The position numbers and the translations under genes were made by a program. Below, piece after piece: positions 1 to 13,000 of a DNA stretch of 64,000 nucleotides. Every line of letters begins with the position of its first letter. The stretch's first letter is position 1. The stretch covers positions 38,988,854 to 39,052,853 of the forward strand of contig NC_134953.1 in NCBI RefSeq assembly GCF_965638725.1, written 5' to 3'. Origin of the DNA: Aptenodytes patagonicus (Eukaryota; Chordata; Aves; Sphenisciformes; Spheniscidae). Below the pieces are notes generated by a model that was given only the letters and a program-made list of their open reading frames with translations, was not told the origin of the DNA and did not search any database.

Positions 1-1942
1 CTGGCTGGTAGGGGACATCCATCCCTGCCCGCGCTCTTGGCATCCCCAGCCCTTTCCTTTATTTACAGCAACCTTTTTCCCGTCGAGGCCCAACGCAAAC
101 TAGGTTAGCCTTGCCCAGCATCCCTCCAGATACGCCTTCCCCTCTCTACACATTGACCATCTTATTAATTTTTAATCATCCTCCTGCTAAAATTAAGCTT
201 ACTGGAGTGTAAAACCCAAATCTTTTTTTTTTTTTTTGCCTCTTCAAGTTAGCCACTGAGCATTTCCCAGTCCCCCGGGGCCTCGCACATCCCCTCGGCT
301 GACAGTTATCATTCCAGCACGAGCCCTGCCAGTCGGCGAGCGCTTTCGAGTGAATCTCATTGAGCCCCATCTCCTCTTTCAGTGCTTTCAGCTCGAGCTG
401 GGGAAAATTATTTTTTCATTTGTGTGGGGCCAGAAGCACCCTGAGGTGGCAGAGGGCCAGAAAACAGCGTTGTTTTTTTTTTTTCCCCTGCAATACTTAC
501 ACGTCAAACATGAGGAAGAGAGGAGGAAAGTCATTTCAAGCCTAGGGACCATGGTTTGTACACACTTCGCTGCAAGAAAAGAGCCAACCCTGATGCTTTG
601 CACGACACCCCCAATTTTTGAGGCTTTGCAAAACCTCCCCTTGCTGCCCACAGAGATGCTTTCCCCTCTATGCAGGACAGTGTTTGCATTGCTCCTCTGG
701 ATTTAGCCAAAAATCCCCCTTCTCTGCAGCATCCCCTTTTGGCCCGTGATTTATTCCTGCCTCCGCAGCACACCCCGGACCTGCCACTCCGCTCCCCGAA
801 ACGATGGGGGGCTTGGCCCCGAAATGAGCCCTGCTCAGGGGTCTGACAGGACTGGGAGGGTGAGAACAGGGGGGAAAGGAAAGTTTATGGTGCTCGGAGG
901 TCTGGTATTGTGCCTATATGGCTTTTATTTTTAGTTTTCCAAGCCCTGGCTCTGCAAAAGCATCTTAATTACTGTTCTTCAGCTATAAAATGAAACACAG
1001 ATGCGCTCTCTTTGCAGAGGTCCAACGGTTTCATCGGGGGGTTCTGCTAGAGAGGTACATCATAGAAAGAAAAACATGGAAATTATTATTATTATTTTAC
1101 GTCCCGTTATGTCAGAGCTATTTGCGGTGGCCCCGTGCCAGCACGTGCCTCCCCAGCATTGCTTTCGCCCCGGCCCACCGACAGCTCCCCTGAGCTCAGC
1201 CTCTTCCCGTGCACCCTCCCCTGCTTCAGTAAATAGAAATTATATCACCCTCAGCCCCAAAACACGCTTTATTTTCACCGACGGTTAGGGAATACTCCTG
1301 AGGTGGTACTTGGAAAGCTGATGTCTGTGGGACTTGGGTGCATCTAACATTTTATATTAAGCAGAATTGCCACAGCTGGGTGGAAAAAATAGGAAAAAGT
1401 TTTTTTTTTAAAAAAAAAACCACACAGCCCTGAAGCCCCTGATAGTTGCGGTGATTATCTGGGGCTGCGGCAGGTTTCCCCTTGCAGTCCCACGTGCCAG
1501 TGGAATATTGGCTCCTCGGCATATTTTCCCCATTCGATGTATGAAAAAACATAAAGACACGTGAAGTTAAGCTTCCAAGGATTTCTACTCACCCAGAAGA
1601 GGGAGGGAGGGGAGGAACCCTGGCTGAGGTAAGAGCAGCCTCGTTCCTTTCACCTCTGTTGAGCCCGAAGAGGGGTCCCTTTGCCAGGGCCCCCATCTGA
1701 TGGAAAGATGCAAAAAAGGAGAATCTGGCTGGGAACAGCTGTATTTGTGCATATTTTTGAGTCAAAAAATCAGCCTATCGGTATTCTTAACAGAATAGAG
1801 GGGGTCCCGCAGGCTGTCTTATTCAAGGGGAGTTTCACAGGGGGACGAGGGAGCTGGGATGTGGTCTCTGGCCACCTTTTCACCCCCCATGCGGTGAATT
1901 TATGTATTTATTTATTGCACATAGTTATTATATGTAGTATTA

Positions 1943-1970
1943 TTCTGCCAGAAAATAGTTTCTGGCAGAA
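1943..1970. repeat. Perfect 12-bp inverted repeat, 4-base loop
   Basis: The left arm TTCTGCCAGAAA at 1943-1954 and right arm TTTCTGGCAGAA at 1959-1970 are exact reverse complements around the loop ATAG. Pairing stops at the flanking bases. No gene or terminator context explains it. Confidence 0.85.
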
Positions 1971-3129
1971 AGCTTGGCTTTCTGTGGAGGGAGACAGCTC
2001 ATCTAAGGGTACACATGGAATATGGTGCAACTCTCCACTAAAATATTGCTCGCAAGAAACAAGGTCCATCCAAATGCGAAGGCTGAGCAGTGAGAAAACA
2101 CATCTGTGCCCACTGCATAGCACCGATGCCCTTGCACGTGCAAGGAATTAGGGTGTACCTCCACTTACGAGGCAGCTTTTGACCCTGAACTTCCCACAGA
2201 TCAAGTCACAGGGCTTTTAGTCAGTTCCAAAAAGTTTTTCCTCTTTTTTTTAACAAGTGTTTTATATTAAAGTATGTTTTAATAGGGATTTGAAAGACAG
2301 CCTTTATCCCTGTATGGACAGTGAATACCGTTTAGCACTGCCAGTCATTACAGGTTCATCGTGTCTCATTATATATAAGTGGGTTTTTTAATTATACTTT
2401 TATTTGTGACCTTTCCTGTGAGAAAGAAGCACACATGCAGCCCATCTACTGCAGAGAAAAACCTGGAAATGGTACGTCAGTGTACGCCAAACCCTCGGGG
2501 ACAGGAGGGCAAATAGAAGAATTAATAAGTACAAGCTTATCCATTTAAAAAATAATCTCATTAGCCAGTAGCAGTGCACAGCTACAAAAGCTGCCGTTGC
2601 CACGTTACCCCCACGCTGCAGCCAGAAGGAAGGAGGAAAAAAAAAAAAAATAGTAAAATCACTCACTACTTTTACGACAACAGAGCTGGACTCCCAAACT
2701 GGCCAAAAAATCCTCTTGGATGATAATCCAGGGTATTCTGGCATGCAGGAGCAAGCATCTCTCCTGTGCTCTGTGCTCAAGGCTTCCCGAGCAGCGTGGG
2801 GAGAAACGCAGGCTGTGCTGCTCTGCAGGCAGAAATTAGGGGGCTGCTGGTGCCCCCAGCTTCGGGCTCTGGTTCCCAGGGAGGGGTGTAAGGCAGGTCC
2901 CACCTGGGGACAATGTGCCTTCACTCAGCACAGGTGCCCTTAAGGCTGCAGGTCCCAGCCCTGTGGGGGGGAGGCACTGGTGGGGACGCAGTGCCCCGAT
3001 TTTGCTGGGAAAATGATGTGGTTCAGCCTGGTGCTCGTGGGCAAGGCTCTGTTGGCATGGCAGCCTTTAAATTCACTCCTACAGCAATATATATATATAA
3101 AGTATATATATATTTTCTCTGGCACAGGC

Positions 3130-3151
3130 AATATCGCTCACTAGCGATATT
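3130..3151. repeat. Perfect 9-bp inverted repeat, 4-base loop
   Basis: AATATCGCT at 3130-3138 and AGCGATATT at 3143-3151 are exact reverse complements around CACT. It follows a (TA) tract at 3089-3113. Function unknown. Confidence 0.8.
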
Positions 3152-4286
3152 TATTAAGGCAGCTGTGGTCCCCTTTTCAAAATACTCCAGCCCCACGTCT
3201 CATCTCTTTCAGGCTCCATCAGGGCTGTTGCCACAAGGAACATTTTCAATGCCGCAAATAACTTTTTCCATAGGCAGAATAAGAGGTGGGTATTTTCTTT
3301 TACACATTGTTAAGAGTTTCCATGACCCACCCCAGCCTGTGTGTACAAACACGGGTGCAATGGCAGGATGCTGGGTGATTTCGGGGGGTGGCGGCTTTCC
3401 CCTTGCCTCGCCGTAACACGAAGCCTGGCTCTGCATCCTTAGGCAGCCCCAACATCACATCCCTAAAGCCGGCATGCTGGCTTCCCTGGCTGCAGAGCTG
3501 GCTCTTTCCCATTTTCCCAGGAGCCTGCAGGTTTGGGAAAAAGGGCTTGTAAATAAAACAAAGCCAAAAAAATGGGCAATGATACCCAGAGCTGTAGGGA
3601 TGCCCTGTGTTCCCCCATGGAAACGAGATGCAGACCCAGGAGGAACACTGAGATGTTATACCATCTGCTATATGGATGGATGCTATACCATCGGGTCGGT
3701 ATAGCAGAAAACCAGCCAGGGATTCACATTTCCTGCTCTGAAATCAATCCCTTAGGACTGCTGGCTGGGATTTAAATATTTATTTATCTGCCCCAAAATA
3801 ACCTCGGATCTCCTCGGCTGTATTCCCGCGCTCAAAGCTCTGAACAAGAAGATGGGGAGAGCAGAGAAATGGGAGCATAACGTTGTTAACCAAGGGACAG
3901 AAATCTGTAGAAAAGCAGTTTTCATGAAAATCAATTAAATCAATGAGTGCTCCTTCCATGGACTTTCCTCAGCCGAGCAAAGCCGGCTCTGAAAAAACAA
4001 GGTAAATAGGAGTCAGGAGTAATAAAGAGGTGAAATAAATATAGAGGTGAAACAAATAACCTCACGTTAAGCGATTTCCAGTGAAAAAGTCAGCTAGCAG
4101 ACCCAGCTGATGGAAAACAGCTTTTTTTTTTTTTTATAAATATACAAACACCCTTTGAGTTTCTTTTTGGTAAGTATTTCTGTCCGCAGACCCCCTTGCT
4201 GATGCCTTCCTGGGGTGAAATGCTGCTCCCGGCAGGGAATATGCACCAGGGAGGCTGGCAGTCAGCTCATCTTACTAATAGCTGCT

Positions 4287-4771
4287 TTTTAAATATATAT
4301 TTATATTTGTGTTTATATATTATATAGAATTTATATTCTATATTTGTTATACAGAATATATATTATACATATATTATATAGAATAATTATAGAATGTATA
4401 TTATATATATTATATACTATATATCATACATTGTATATATCATATATTGTATATTATAGATTGTGTATAATCTACTATATATTATCTAGTATATAGATTT
4501 TATGTATTATATACAATATATAATTATACAGTAATATATAATATGCATTCTATAATTATTCTATATAACTGTAATATTCTTATATATTTGATATAACATC
4601 ATATAGTCTTATATATACTATATATGATATATTGTATATATCATATACTGTATATATTGTATATATTATGTATTGTGTATTATATACTATATATTATATA
4701 GATTTTCTATATTATCTGTAATAATTACAGAATAATATTCTATATTTTATATATATAATATGATCTATATA
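4287..4771. repeat. AT-rich degenerate tandem block
   Basis: About 485 bases are almost only A and T, built from short elements such as ATATATCATATA and TTGTATAT. Longer phrases recur in degraded form; for example, runs ending in TATATAGATTTT occur near 4500 and 4700. It looks like an old AT-rich minisatellite. It is rich in self-complementary segments and could melt or extrude easily. No coding content. Confidence 0.85.
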
Positions 4772-6588
4772 CCCCCGTTTGCTTTGTCTCGGGCTGAACG
4801 CTTTCAAAATTGCCGATCTTTTCCTTGGAGCCGCAGTTTCAGCAGGCAGGGCTGAGCAGCAGAGCTGGGGCAAGCATGGCGCTGCGACCAGTGACCATGA
4901 CCCAGTGACCCCATGAGCCTTTTGCCGCCGGCAAGCGGCAAAACCGTAGCTCGGAGGGGACGTGCTGAGTCCGTGCAGGGTGCTGAGGTAGGAAAGTCCT
5001 GCAGGTCAGGATGGAGATGCACGGCCGAATATCTCAGCAGAGCTCGATGGTGCAACCACGGCTGGTTGGAATGATGGGAAGAAGCGAAACCATGACCTGA
5101 ATTTGCAGAAAATCAATTTACTGCAGCAATCAGGATGGGAGAATTGATGGGGACCAGGTCACCCGGCGCCCTTGGGGATGCTGTGCCCCATCTCCCAGCC
5201 ATTCCCCCCACACTGGGGGCCCCCCTGGGCTCCTCCCCGCCTTACAATGAGAGCTTCAGCTGAAACACCCCCCCCCAAAACCCATTCAGACCTGGGTTTA
5301 ACTTATTATCTGGGAGAGGGAGCTAGGTTTCTGCCTTCATCCCCTGGGGAAGAGAAGAAATAAATACAGGGGGGCTGATTTTTCACGTTCAAACGCATTC
5401 CCATCCCCAAGGCTTTTTTGGGTTTTTTGGGCAATTGCTTTTGCCCCACGTTGGAAATCGCTTGTTAGGAAGGCGGGAAAGCGGAAAGAAGCCTTTGAGC
5501 CCCCGGGTCCAGGTGATGCAAAGCTCCAGCCTTCATTACCAAGATTAAAGGGGCTGGGATTTCCTAAGCAATTAAAAACCTGCCTAATTAAGTCAGGGGT
5601 ATTAGGCAGGACTTCTAAAGGTTGCTGCTGGGGGCGGGAGAAGGGGATGGGTCTGCAGCCTGGCTGAAAGCAAGGAGCCCACAAGTAATTTCTTTAGTAA
5701 GGCAGAATAAATGGAGTTGTACTGTACTGCAAAGATGGAGAGCATGTGCTCCGTTAAAAAGAAAAAGAAGAAAAAATAGCATCAACAGCCTCTTGCAAAT
5801 AGCTAAGTCAACTGTCCTACTACATCAGCACTAAATTATCCAAACACAGAAATACCTGGCGAGGAACAAAATATTCAGGCAGGTATTTCTGCATTAAAAA
5901 AAAAAAAAAGTAAAACCAAAATGCATGGTTAAGTCAAAAAGAATGAGGGGCCCTGTGGGAATCAGGGCTCTCACAGCCACAGCAGGAACCATCCCAATGT
6001 TTAAGAAAAAGCATCCCTTGGTATTTAAAAGTGATATTTTTCTTTCCACCCTCCACTTTTGAATTTCTGCTGCCTGCACCTCCCGCCACTGGCAGCAGAT
6101 GAAAGGGGCTGCTGGGAGAGATGGAGCGTGTGCTCCTACTTGTGCTCCCCATCCAATTTATCATCCCTCCACCAGCTACTTCCCCATCGCCCCTTCAGCC
6201 ACCAGGCTCCTGTCCCCCGCTGCGAGGGAAGGGGGGACATTAGAGCCCTCATTTGCATCTTGTTTTGATTAACTTTATTTTTCACTCTTCCCTCTTTCTC
6301 CTTTCCTTAAAAAAAAAAAAAATCCCTACATTAATTATGCTTTTAAGTCTACTCTTTGCTGAGCAGCTAAACCCCCCCAGCATCACCTTAGCAATGAAAA
6401 GGCAGGTCGGGGGGGGGGGGCAGCGGGGACCCCCGAGTCTGGCACCGTGGCTGCCTTTGCCCCAGCCGCATCCACGACTAAAAAAGTTGGGAAGAACCAC
6501 CAAAGATGCCCAAACCTCAAAAATACCCAGGTTTGCAGTGACTGGGATCTCTGAAGTCCTAATTCAGGCTACAAGTGTTTATGGCTCC
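4772..6588. other. Gene-free stretch
   Basis: Nothing coding is visible on either strand. There are homopolymer runs (poly-A near 5895 and 6309, poly-G near 6409) and moderately GC-rich unique sequence. It lies beyond the predicted PALD1 polyadenylation site. Confidence 0.55.
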
Positions 6589-6712
6589 AGATACACATAT
6601 ACATGCACACATGGGGCCATAAATCTGTGTGTGTATATGCATATATATATACACGTGTATATGTATTTGTGTGTATATACACATGTTTATGTTTATATAT
6701 AAATACATACAT
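6589..6712. repeat. Alternating purine-pyrimidine (GT/TA/AC) tract
   Basis: Mixed runs of GTGTGT, ATATAT and ACACAT extend over about 120 bases, largely alternating purine and pyrimidine. This is the kind of sequence known to favour Z-DNA. It lies about 180 bp beyond the PALD1 polyadenylation signal. Confidence 0.7.
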
Positions 6713-6893
6713 TTTTGTGTCTATGCTGCATTGGTTTAGGGAGAAAGCGAGGATGGACTCAAATCTGGCACAACTCCGTGCATCCACCAAATTCAGGCGA
6801 CGGCGCCCCAGCACTTCAGAGCCACTTTTCAAATCACACCCCACTAGCAATTAAGCACCTGCCTAAAAAGACTGATTTTTAATTTACAATATT

Positions 6894-6899
6894 TTTATT
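6894..6899 (-). terminator. PALD1: PALD1 polyadenylation signal
   Basis: On the minus strand 6899-6894 reads AATAAA, about 150 bases after the PALD1 stop codon. It predicts a short 3' untranslated region ending near 6875. Confidence 0.7.
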
Positions 6900-7046
6900 G
6901 CATCCAAAAGAACCCCAGAAATTCCCACATTCTAAGGCAGTTTCGGGGCTCACCCCTCCCTCCCCACAGCCCCAGGTTTTGGGAAAACAGTCTTTTTCCT
7001 CTGCCCCCCCCAGGAGAAAGCAGCGGGGGCTCCCCACACCCCAACC

Positions 7047-10000
7047 CTACACGAAGTCCCCGCGGAAAGGGCGGGAGGTGCCCCCCTGCGCCTGCCAGCG
7101 GCCCCGCAGCGTGCACAGGGGCTTGCCCTCCAGGCTCTCCAGCTCGGGGAAGCCCAGCTGGTTCAGGACCTCGTAGACCCCGGCCACCGCCGCCACCTGA
7201 AAGCGGAGGGAGAAGAGAGATTAAGACTCCCCCCAGCATCCTTGGGATGCTTTTGCCACCTCCCGGGTGAAGATGCAGGGGGAAGGTCCCGAGCATCTCC
7301 CTGCATCCAGGTACCCACCCGCCTCCCGCGGCCACCCCAGCTTTCCTCCACCCACAGTTTATACATTTCATAAGCCGCTTCCTCGCTGCTGGGGTCAGCC
7401 TTCGCAGGGTTTGTTGGCTTTGGCACCCTTCTGCCAAAAAGCTACAGTGGCGCCTTGTTTTTTCTAAAAATGCAGAGATTATGCAGTGGGAAGGGGCGCT
7501 TTTGGGGTCAAAAGCTCCTTTTATCAGCAGGTTGGGTGTATTTCCCCCCCTCCAGCAAACAGGGGGGACAGGGTACAGATGTAAACCCATGTATTGAAGA
7601 TGCAGCATTGAAGATGCAGCATTGAAACCCACGCACCCAGCATCCAGCCAACAGCGAGCGTCACACATCTCCACCAAAAGATGGTCCAGCCCCAGCCATC
7701 GCCTCCCCCGGCACCACCGGGCAATGCAAACACCAGCGTAACGGGGATGCTGCGCCAGGGTGGGCACCGGCCACCCTCCCCTTCTCGCCACAGCCCCTTC
7801 CAGCGAGATGGGGAGGGAGGCGGATGGTGAGCGGAGCTGGCAGCCGCTGCTTTCATCTCCCGCCCGGTGGATCAAACATGCCAATATGAATTAGCAGCAC
7901 TGGCGGAGGCAAGTGAAGGGATGAGGTTTTTTCCCACAAAGGCAGGCGCTGCCCGCTTAGCGCCACACAAACCCGGGGAGAGAAAAACTAATCTCTGCAT
8001 AATAAAAATTAAAAAAAAAAAAAAAAAAGGCAGGAAATATGGGAAATTTGGGGTCTCTCATCCACCCCCCATTCAGTTTTTTCAGCTGTCTCCCAATTTT
8101 CTCAGATGCCCAGCGCCAGCATCCCCATCCTCCCAGGCCCTCCATCCCCTGCGCCACCCGGCCAGGCAAGACAAAGCTGGGCTGCTTTTAATTATTCTTT
8201 CCTTTCACTCCCCCAATCTGTTTGGCCAGGATATTGTGTTTTTAATAAGCTGCAAAGAGACTAGAGGTGGATTTGGGTGCAAGGAGAGCCAGCCAAGCTA
8301 ACCAAGCCAGGCAGAGGGGTCCAGTGGGGTTGACTGGTGGCCTTCCACCCCCAGATGCTGTAATCGCAGCTGGCAGATCAAAATAAAACCCTGGGAAACT
8401 CAGAAAAGGGCAGGTTTGGGGTGGGGGGAGCACCGCATCCATGCGGTGGGATGCCACCCGTCTGTAGTGACCTGCTTGGCTTTTCCTGAGAGCCACCAGC
8501 CCGACAAGACGGAAGCTCACCCAGAGCGAAGGAACCGGATACGACGTCCCCGACAACCATTCAAAAAATCATATATAAAATAAAAATGGGGGTCTGCTTC
8601 CCAGCACCCTGTAAATACGAGGTGGAGCGAGATCCTGCTGGCAGCTTAGGCAGGGAAAGCCTCACCTCGCGCATCCAGAGGCTGAAGGGCCGCTGCCAGG
8701 AGTCCTTCTTCTCCAGATGCAGGTAGGCGTTGAAGAGGATCAGGTAGATGTAGCGCTCCAGGTACTGCAGGCTCCTCAGCTGCAGCATCCGCATCTCCCT
8801 CTCCTCTTTGCCCGACTTCCCCTGGAAGGAGCAAGAAACCGGCTGAGGTGGTACCCGCTTCAGGAGAGCATCCGAGAGGCAGCTCCTGCACCGAGTCCTC
8901 TTCCACGGTCCTGCTCTCCATCCCACGTGAGAAGTTTGGTGGTGAAGGACCCATGAGGGCCTCTTGTGCTAGGGAAAAACCACATATACCACTACACATC
9001 AGCCCTCTGACCCCGTTATCCCCCCGAGGAGCCCAGCCCAGCCTGCAGCCCCCGCCTGGCCTCCAGCCAAGGAGGGAGGATCACTTTGAGGACAAAAATA
9101 AGCGCATCCTTCCAGCCTGCTCCCGCTGTGGCTTGGCAGTCCAGGCTCTCATTACCTTGTGGTTTCCAGCATATAAAAACTTCCACGTTACTGTGCAGAC
9201 CTCAAAAATAGATGAAGGATTGTTAAGTGCGTGGGGGGGGTGTGCCCAGGAGCCAGGAATAGATGCCCAGGTGCAAACCATAGCCGAAACCATGAGCTCC
9301 TGGACTGCAAAGCATTTTCCCAGGGAAAAAAACCATGTCCCTTTCCAGCATCCCACAGTCAGATTCAGCCTCTGCCGCCAGAGGAGGAGAAGCCATGGCA
9401 GCCACGCAGCACCCCACTCTGAGGTTGGTGACCATCGCACCTCCTATTACCATTTTTTAAATATATACATTAAAAACTATATTATTATTATAGATGTTAT
9501 TTTAAGAACAGATGAGCCCTGCAGTGATGCCTCTTCTAGGAATAAATAAATAAATAAGGAATAAACAGCCAGCTGGCATAAAAGCCCTGATCCCACAGTC
9601 AATCCCGCTGCGAACCCCGCAGACCATCCCAAAGAGCAGCAATTCCTTGCTCCGATGTCAGCACCAACCCGCCCTCAGGGACAAGCCCGCTCCACTTTCT
9701 CTAGGTCCTTCTCCAGCCGCTCATTGCCACAGCACGCAAACATTTCCACCCGTGGGCTTTGAAAATCGGGGTTTGTTCAACCCATTTGCACCCCTATTCA
9801 TGGCAGCACCAGGCAAGCGGTTCTGTCCTTGGAAAAGGTGACTCCTCTGCACCTATGTGCCAGTATTTGCAGAGAGCAGATCCTATTATCCTATTATTTA
9901 CCATGTTATTATATTATCCTATTTAATTTTTATTTTATTATCCTATTATTTGTCTTTTATCCTATTATTTATTCTTTTCTTCTATTCTCCTATTTTTTCC

Positions 10001-13000
10001 TCCCAGTTAGGGGCGGGAAGGGGCAGGACCAAATGAACACAAGTACCAGAGCACCTTTTCTTTCCCTCCTGCTGGCCCCAGCCCTGCAAATCATCTCCTG
10101 GCAAGCTCCAAAAACTGCAAAGCAGCGTCAGCCCCAGGCGCACAGCATCCATCCCGTGATGCCGCTGGTTCACTCAAACCCCACGTTTCTCTAAACACTA
10201 ACCACGGCTTAATTAAAAGTCCATTAGGGCAATGCCTAGACTATACAATTCCCGTAATTCTCTTTTTCAAGCTACCCATCACTGGGGAAAAAAAAAAAAA
10301 TAAAAATTAAAGCATTTGCATGTGCATCCAGCCAAATCCAACGGGATGGACGGAACAGCCGAGAGGGAAATGCAAAATGCAGGCGGTGACAAAACACTCT
10401 TCCTAGGGCAGAGGGCGCAGGGGGAGCGGATGACTCCCTGCTTATCTCGCTTTCCCACTGGGCTGCCAGGGTGAGTTGGATATGACCAGCCCGGAAACAG
10501 GATACGGCCCAGGAACACCCACGTGCTGGTCCTGACCGCCAAGCGCCGGGAAGAGGGGCAAGGAGGTCGCGGGAATTGTCTTCCGAAAAAAAACCCACAC
10601 CGGGAGCAGCCCAGCGATGCTGCTCTGCCGGGGCCTTTCTCCTGGGACCCCCAAGGCTGAGCCTATAGACACAGTGAGCAGGAGCCAGCAGCAAGGCGGG
10701 GGATCATTCTGGGTCAGCGGAGAGCATAATTACATCCATAAGCAGGCAGCCGCTCGTTTAGCATGGGAGTTTTTAGCTCTGCAGCAGCAAAGCACGCAAT
10801 AAAGTAGGTGAGACTTCCCACTGGCTACGTGGCCACCTCCCCGTAATACATAAAGGGGGGGGAAATAAAATAAAATGACTTATCCCCAATAATTTCACAG
10901 TAGCTATTGCTACTGCAAATGTTCAGTCCCCAGCAGCTCATCCCACAGAGCTCAGGTTTTCTCTCCCAGCCCCAAAAAAATGCAGAGGACCCCATAAACC
11001 AAGAGGCAAATGCCCGGGGAGCTGTGGATGTTACCGGGTGATTAAATGCTTTGGGTTTTCTTCCCCCGGTCAATCATTTGCAGCCATTAATTGAAAACAG
11101 GGGTCGATGGCAGCTGCGGGCAAGACCATCGCTGGCAGGGACGTGGGTCAATCCAGCCCGGGCAGGGTCAATGACGAGCTCTGAGCTCAGCCCTTCTGAG
11201 GCCCCATGAAATAGTCACACAGCTTAAAAAAAACCCAAATCTAAAAAAATTATCCTTTCTTCCCTTTATCAGCTTGCACAGAAGCTCCCATGTAAAGCCA
11301 GGCTGTGGCCCATGGGCTTGGCCGGCTGCGGGATGCCTCCTGCCTGGGCACGGATGGGTACCCTCCCGAGCTCGGAGGAGCCGGATGAGCCTTCGGGGCT
11401 GGGAGCGGAGCGGGACAGACCGGCCCTGCCCTCTGCCGGCTGCACGGCGCCGGACAGCTGGGATGTGGGATAGTGCCAGACAGGAGGGATGCGGGATACT
11501 GAATGGGATGCAGGACAGTGCCAGATGGGTGAGATGCTGGGTGGGATGGCACCGGACAGGTGGGATGCTGGCCGGGATGCAGGATGGTGCGGGATGCAGG
11601 ACTGCGCCAGATAGGTGGGATGCCGGGCAGGACGTGGGATGGCACCAGAAGGGCAGTATGATGGCCGGGATGCTGGCTAGGATGCAGGATGGCACCAGAC
11701 AGGTGGGATGTGGGGTGGCACAGGATGCAAGACAGCACTGGGTGACCATGACCAAAAGAGCCCTGGCACCTCTCCGGTGACATGCCAGAAAGCTTCAGCC
11801 CAAGAAACCATCCAGCTTCAGCAGGGCTGGTCCCAGAGCCCGGCTGCACCATCTGGGATCAGCTGCAACAGACCCGGGCAGCCCCATGCCGATGGGGAAG
11901 AGGGCATGCAGGTGCCGCTCACCTGCCGGTAGGTGCAGATGATGATTTCTCGGAGGTGGTAGTGCATGGGCGTCATGGTCTCGCTGACGGTGTCCAGGGC
12001 CATGTCCACCTCCTTCTTCATCCGGTGACCATCAGGCAGGAGCTGGACCACCTTCATCACCACCTGGAGTGTGGGCAGAAGTGGCAGGGGCTTCACTGGG
12101 TGCCTCCTCACCTTGACCCGATTGCTCCGTCCCTGCCCGGGAGAGGACCCAGCCCCTCCAAACAAGCAGCTGTGGCTAAGGTAGCAAGGAGTGGGTTCAG
12201 TGGGGGATCCCGAAACAGAGTCAGGCTCAAGGACTCACCTCGAACTCCCCTTTGGTGTACTTGGCATCAGGCACGCTCACTATTTCCTCCTCGCTCATCT
12301 CGGGGGTGCCCTGGGGCAGTCAGAGAGGGACGGGACGTTAGGAGGTGCATGGCCCCATCCCCCCTGCCCAACAGCTGAGCAGAAATGCAGACCCTGAAAC
12401 CAACCCACCAGCACACCAGGCATCCTCCACCTCCCCTCTGCCTGGGCAGAGAAGACCAAAATTTTACCCCCACCATCCACTCTGCAAGGAGGGAGCCACA
12501 TCTCTCCTGCCCTTAACCCTTCGTCCTGGGGTGGGAGCTCTTGGGAACAGGGTAAAGGCTCACCAGGGATGCACCCACACTGCTGGAGCTTGCTCAGGGC
12601 TAGGCACAGCAAGAGGCCAACGTACGGGCGTCCACCCCCCGCAGCCCACCCTGGCCCTCCCCATACTCCTTTTAACCCTCCCACTGTGCCATGGCTGCTG
12701 CGGGCTGTGCTGAGCTTCCCCAGCAGCCCCTGCTCCACCCTGACCCCCAGGGAGAGCTGCAGACCCCGGTACCCACGTTGAAGTGCCAGAGAGTGAGGAC
12801 AGCGATGACCATGGCTGTGGTGGTCCTGCCCCGGCCGCTGGAGCAGTTGAACACAAAGGCTGCCTGCGAGTCCTCGGCCAGGGCGTTCTTCATCGCCTCC
12901 AGCAGCCGGTCAAAGTCCTGCCGGGAGCAAAGCCGGGGGGGGTTATGGGTGCAGCCTGCCTCCCTTCCCCACCATGGGATCCCCCTTGTCCAGCAGCCTC

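Larger units (their letters stand above)
1..4286. other. Gene-free stretch downstream of PALD1
   Basis: No open frame here has coding character, recognisable protein similarity or credible splice sites. The sequence holds poly-A/poly-T runs, a short (TA) tract at 3089-3113 and two short perfect stem-loops (1943-1970 and 3130-3151). It is taken as intergenic DNA past the 3' end of PALD1. In mammals PRF1 lies on this side of PALD1, but no perforin exon was seen. Confidence 0.6.

Noticed and set aside
6895-7884. Long minus-strand open frame of 329 codons over the PALD1 last exon
   Set aside because: It runs in a different frame from the conserved paladin C-terminus and shows no protein similarity; it is a GC-rich shadow.
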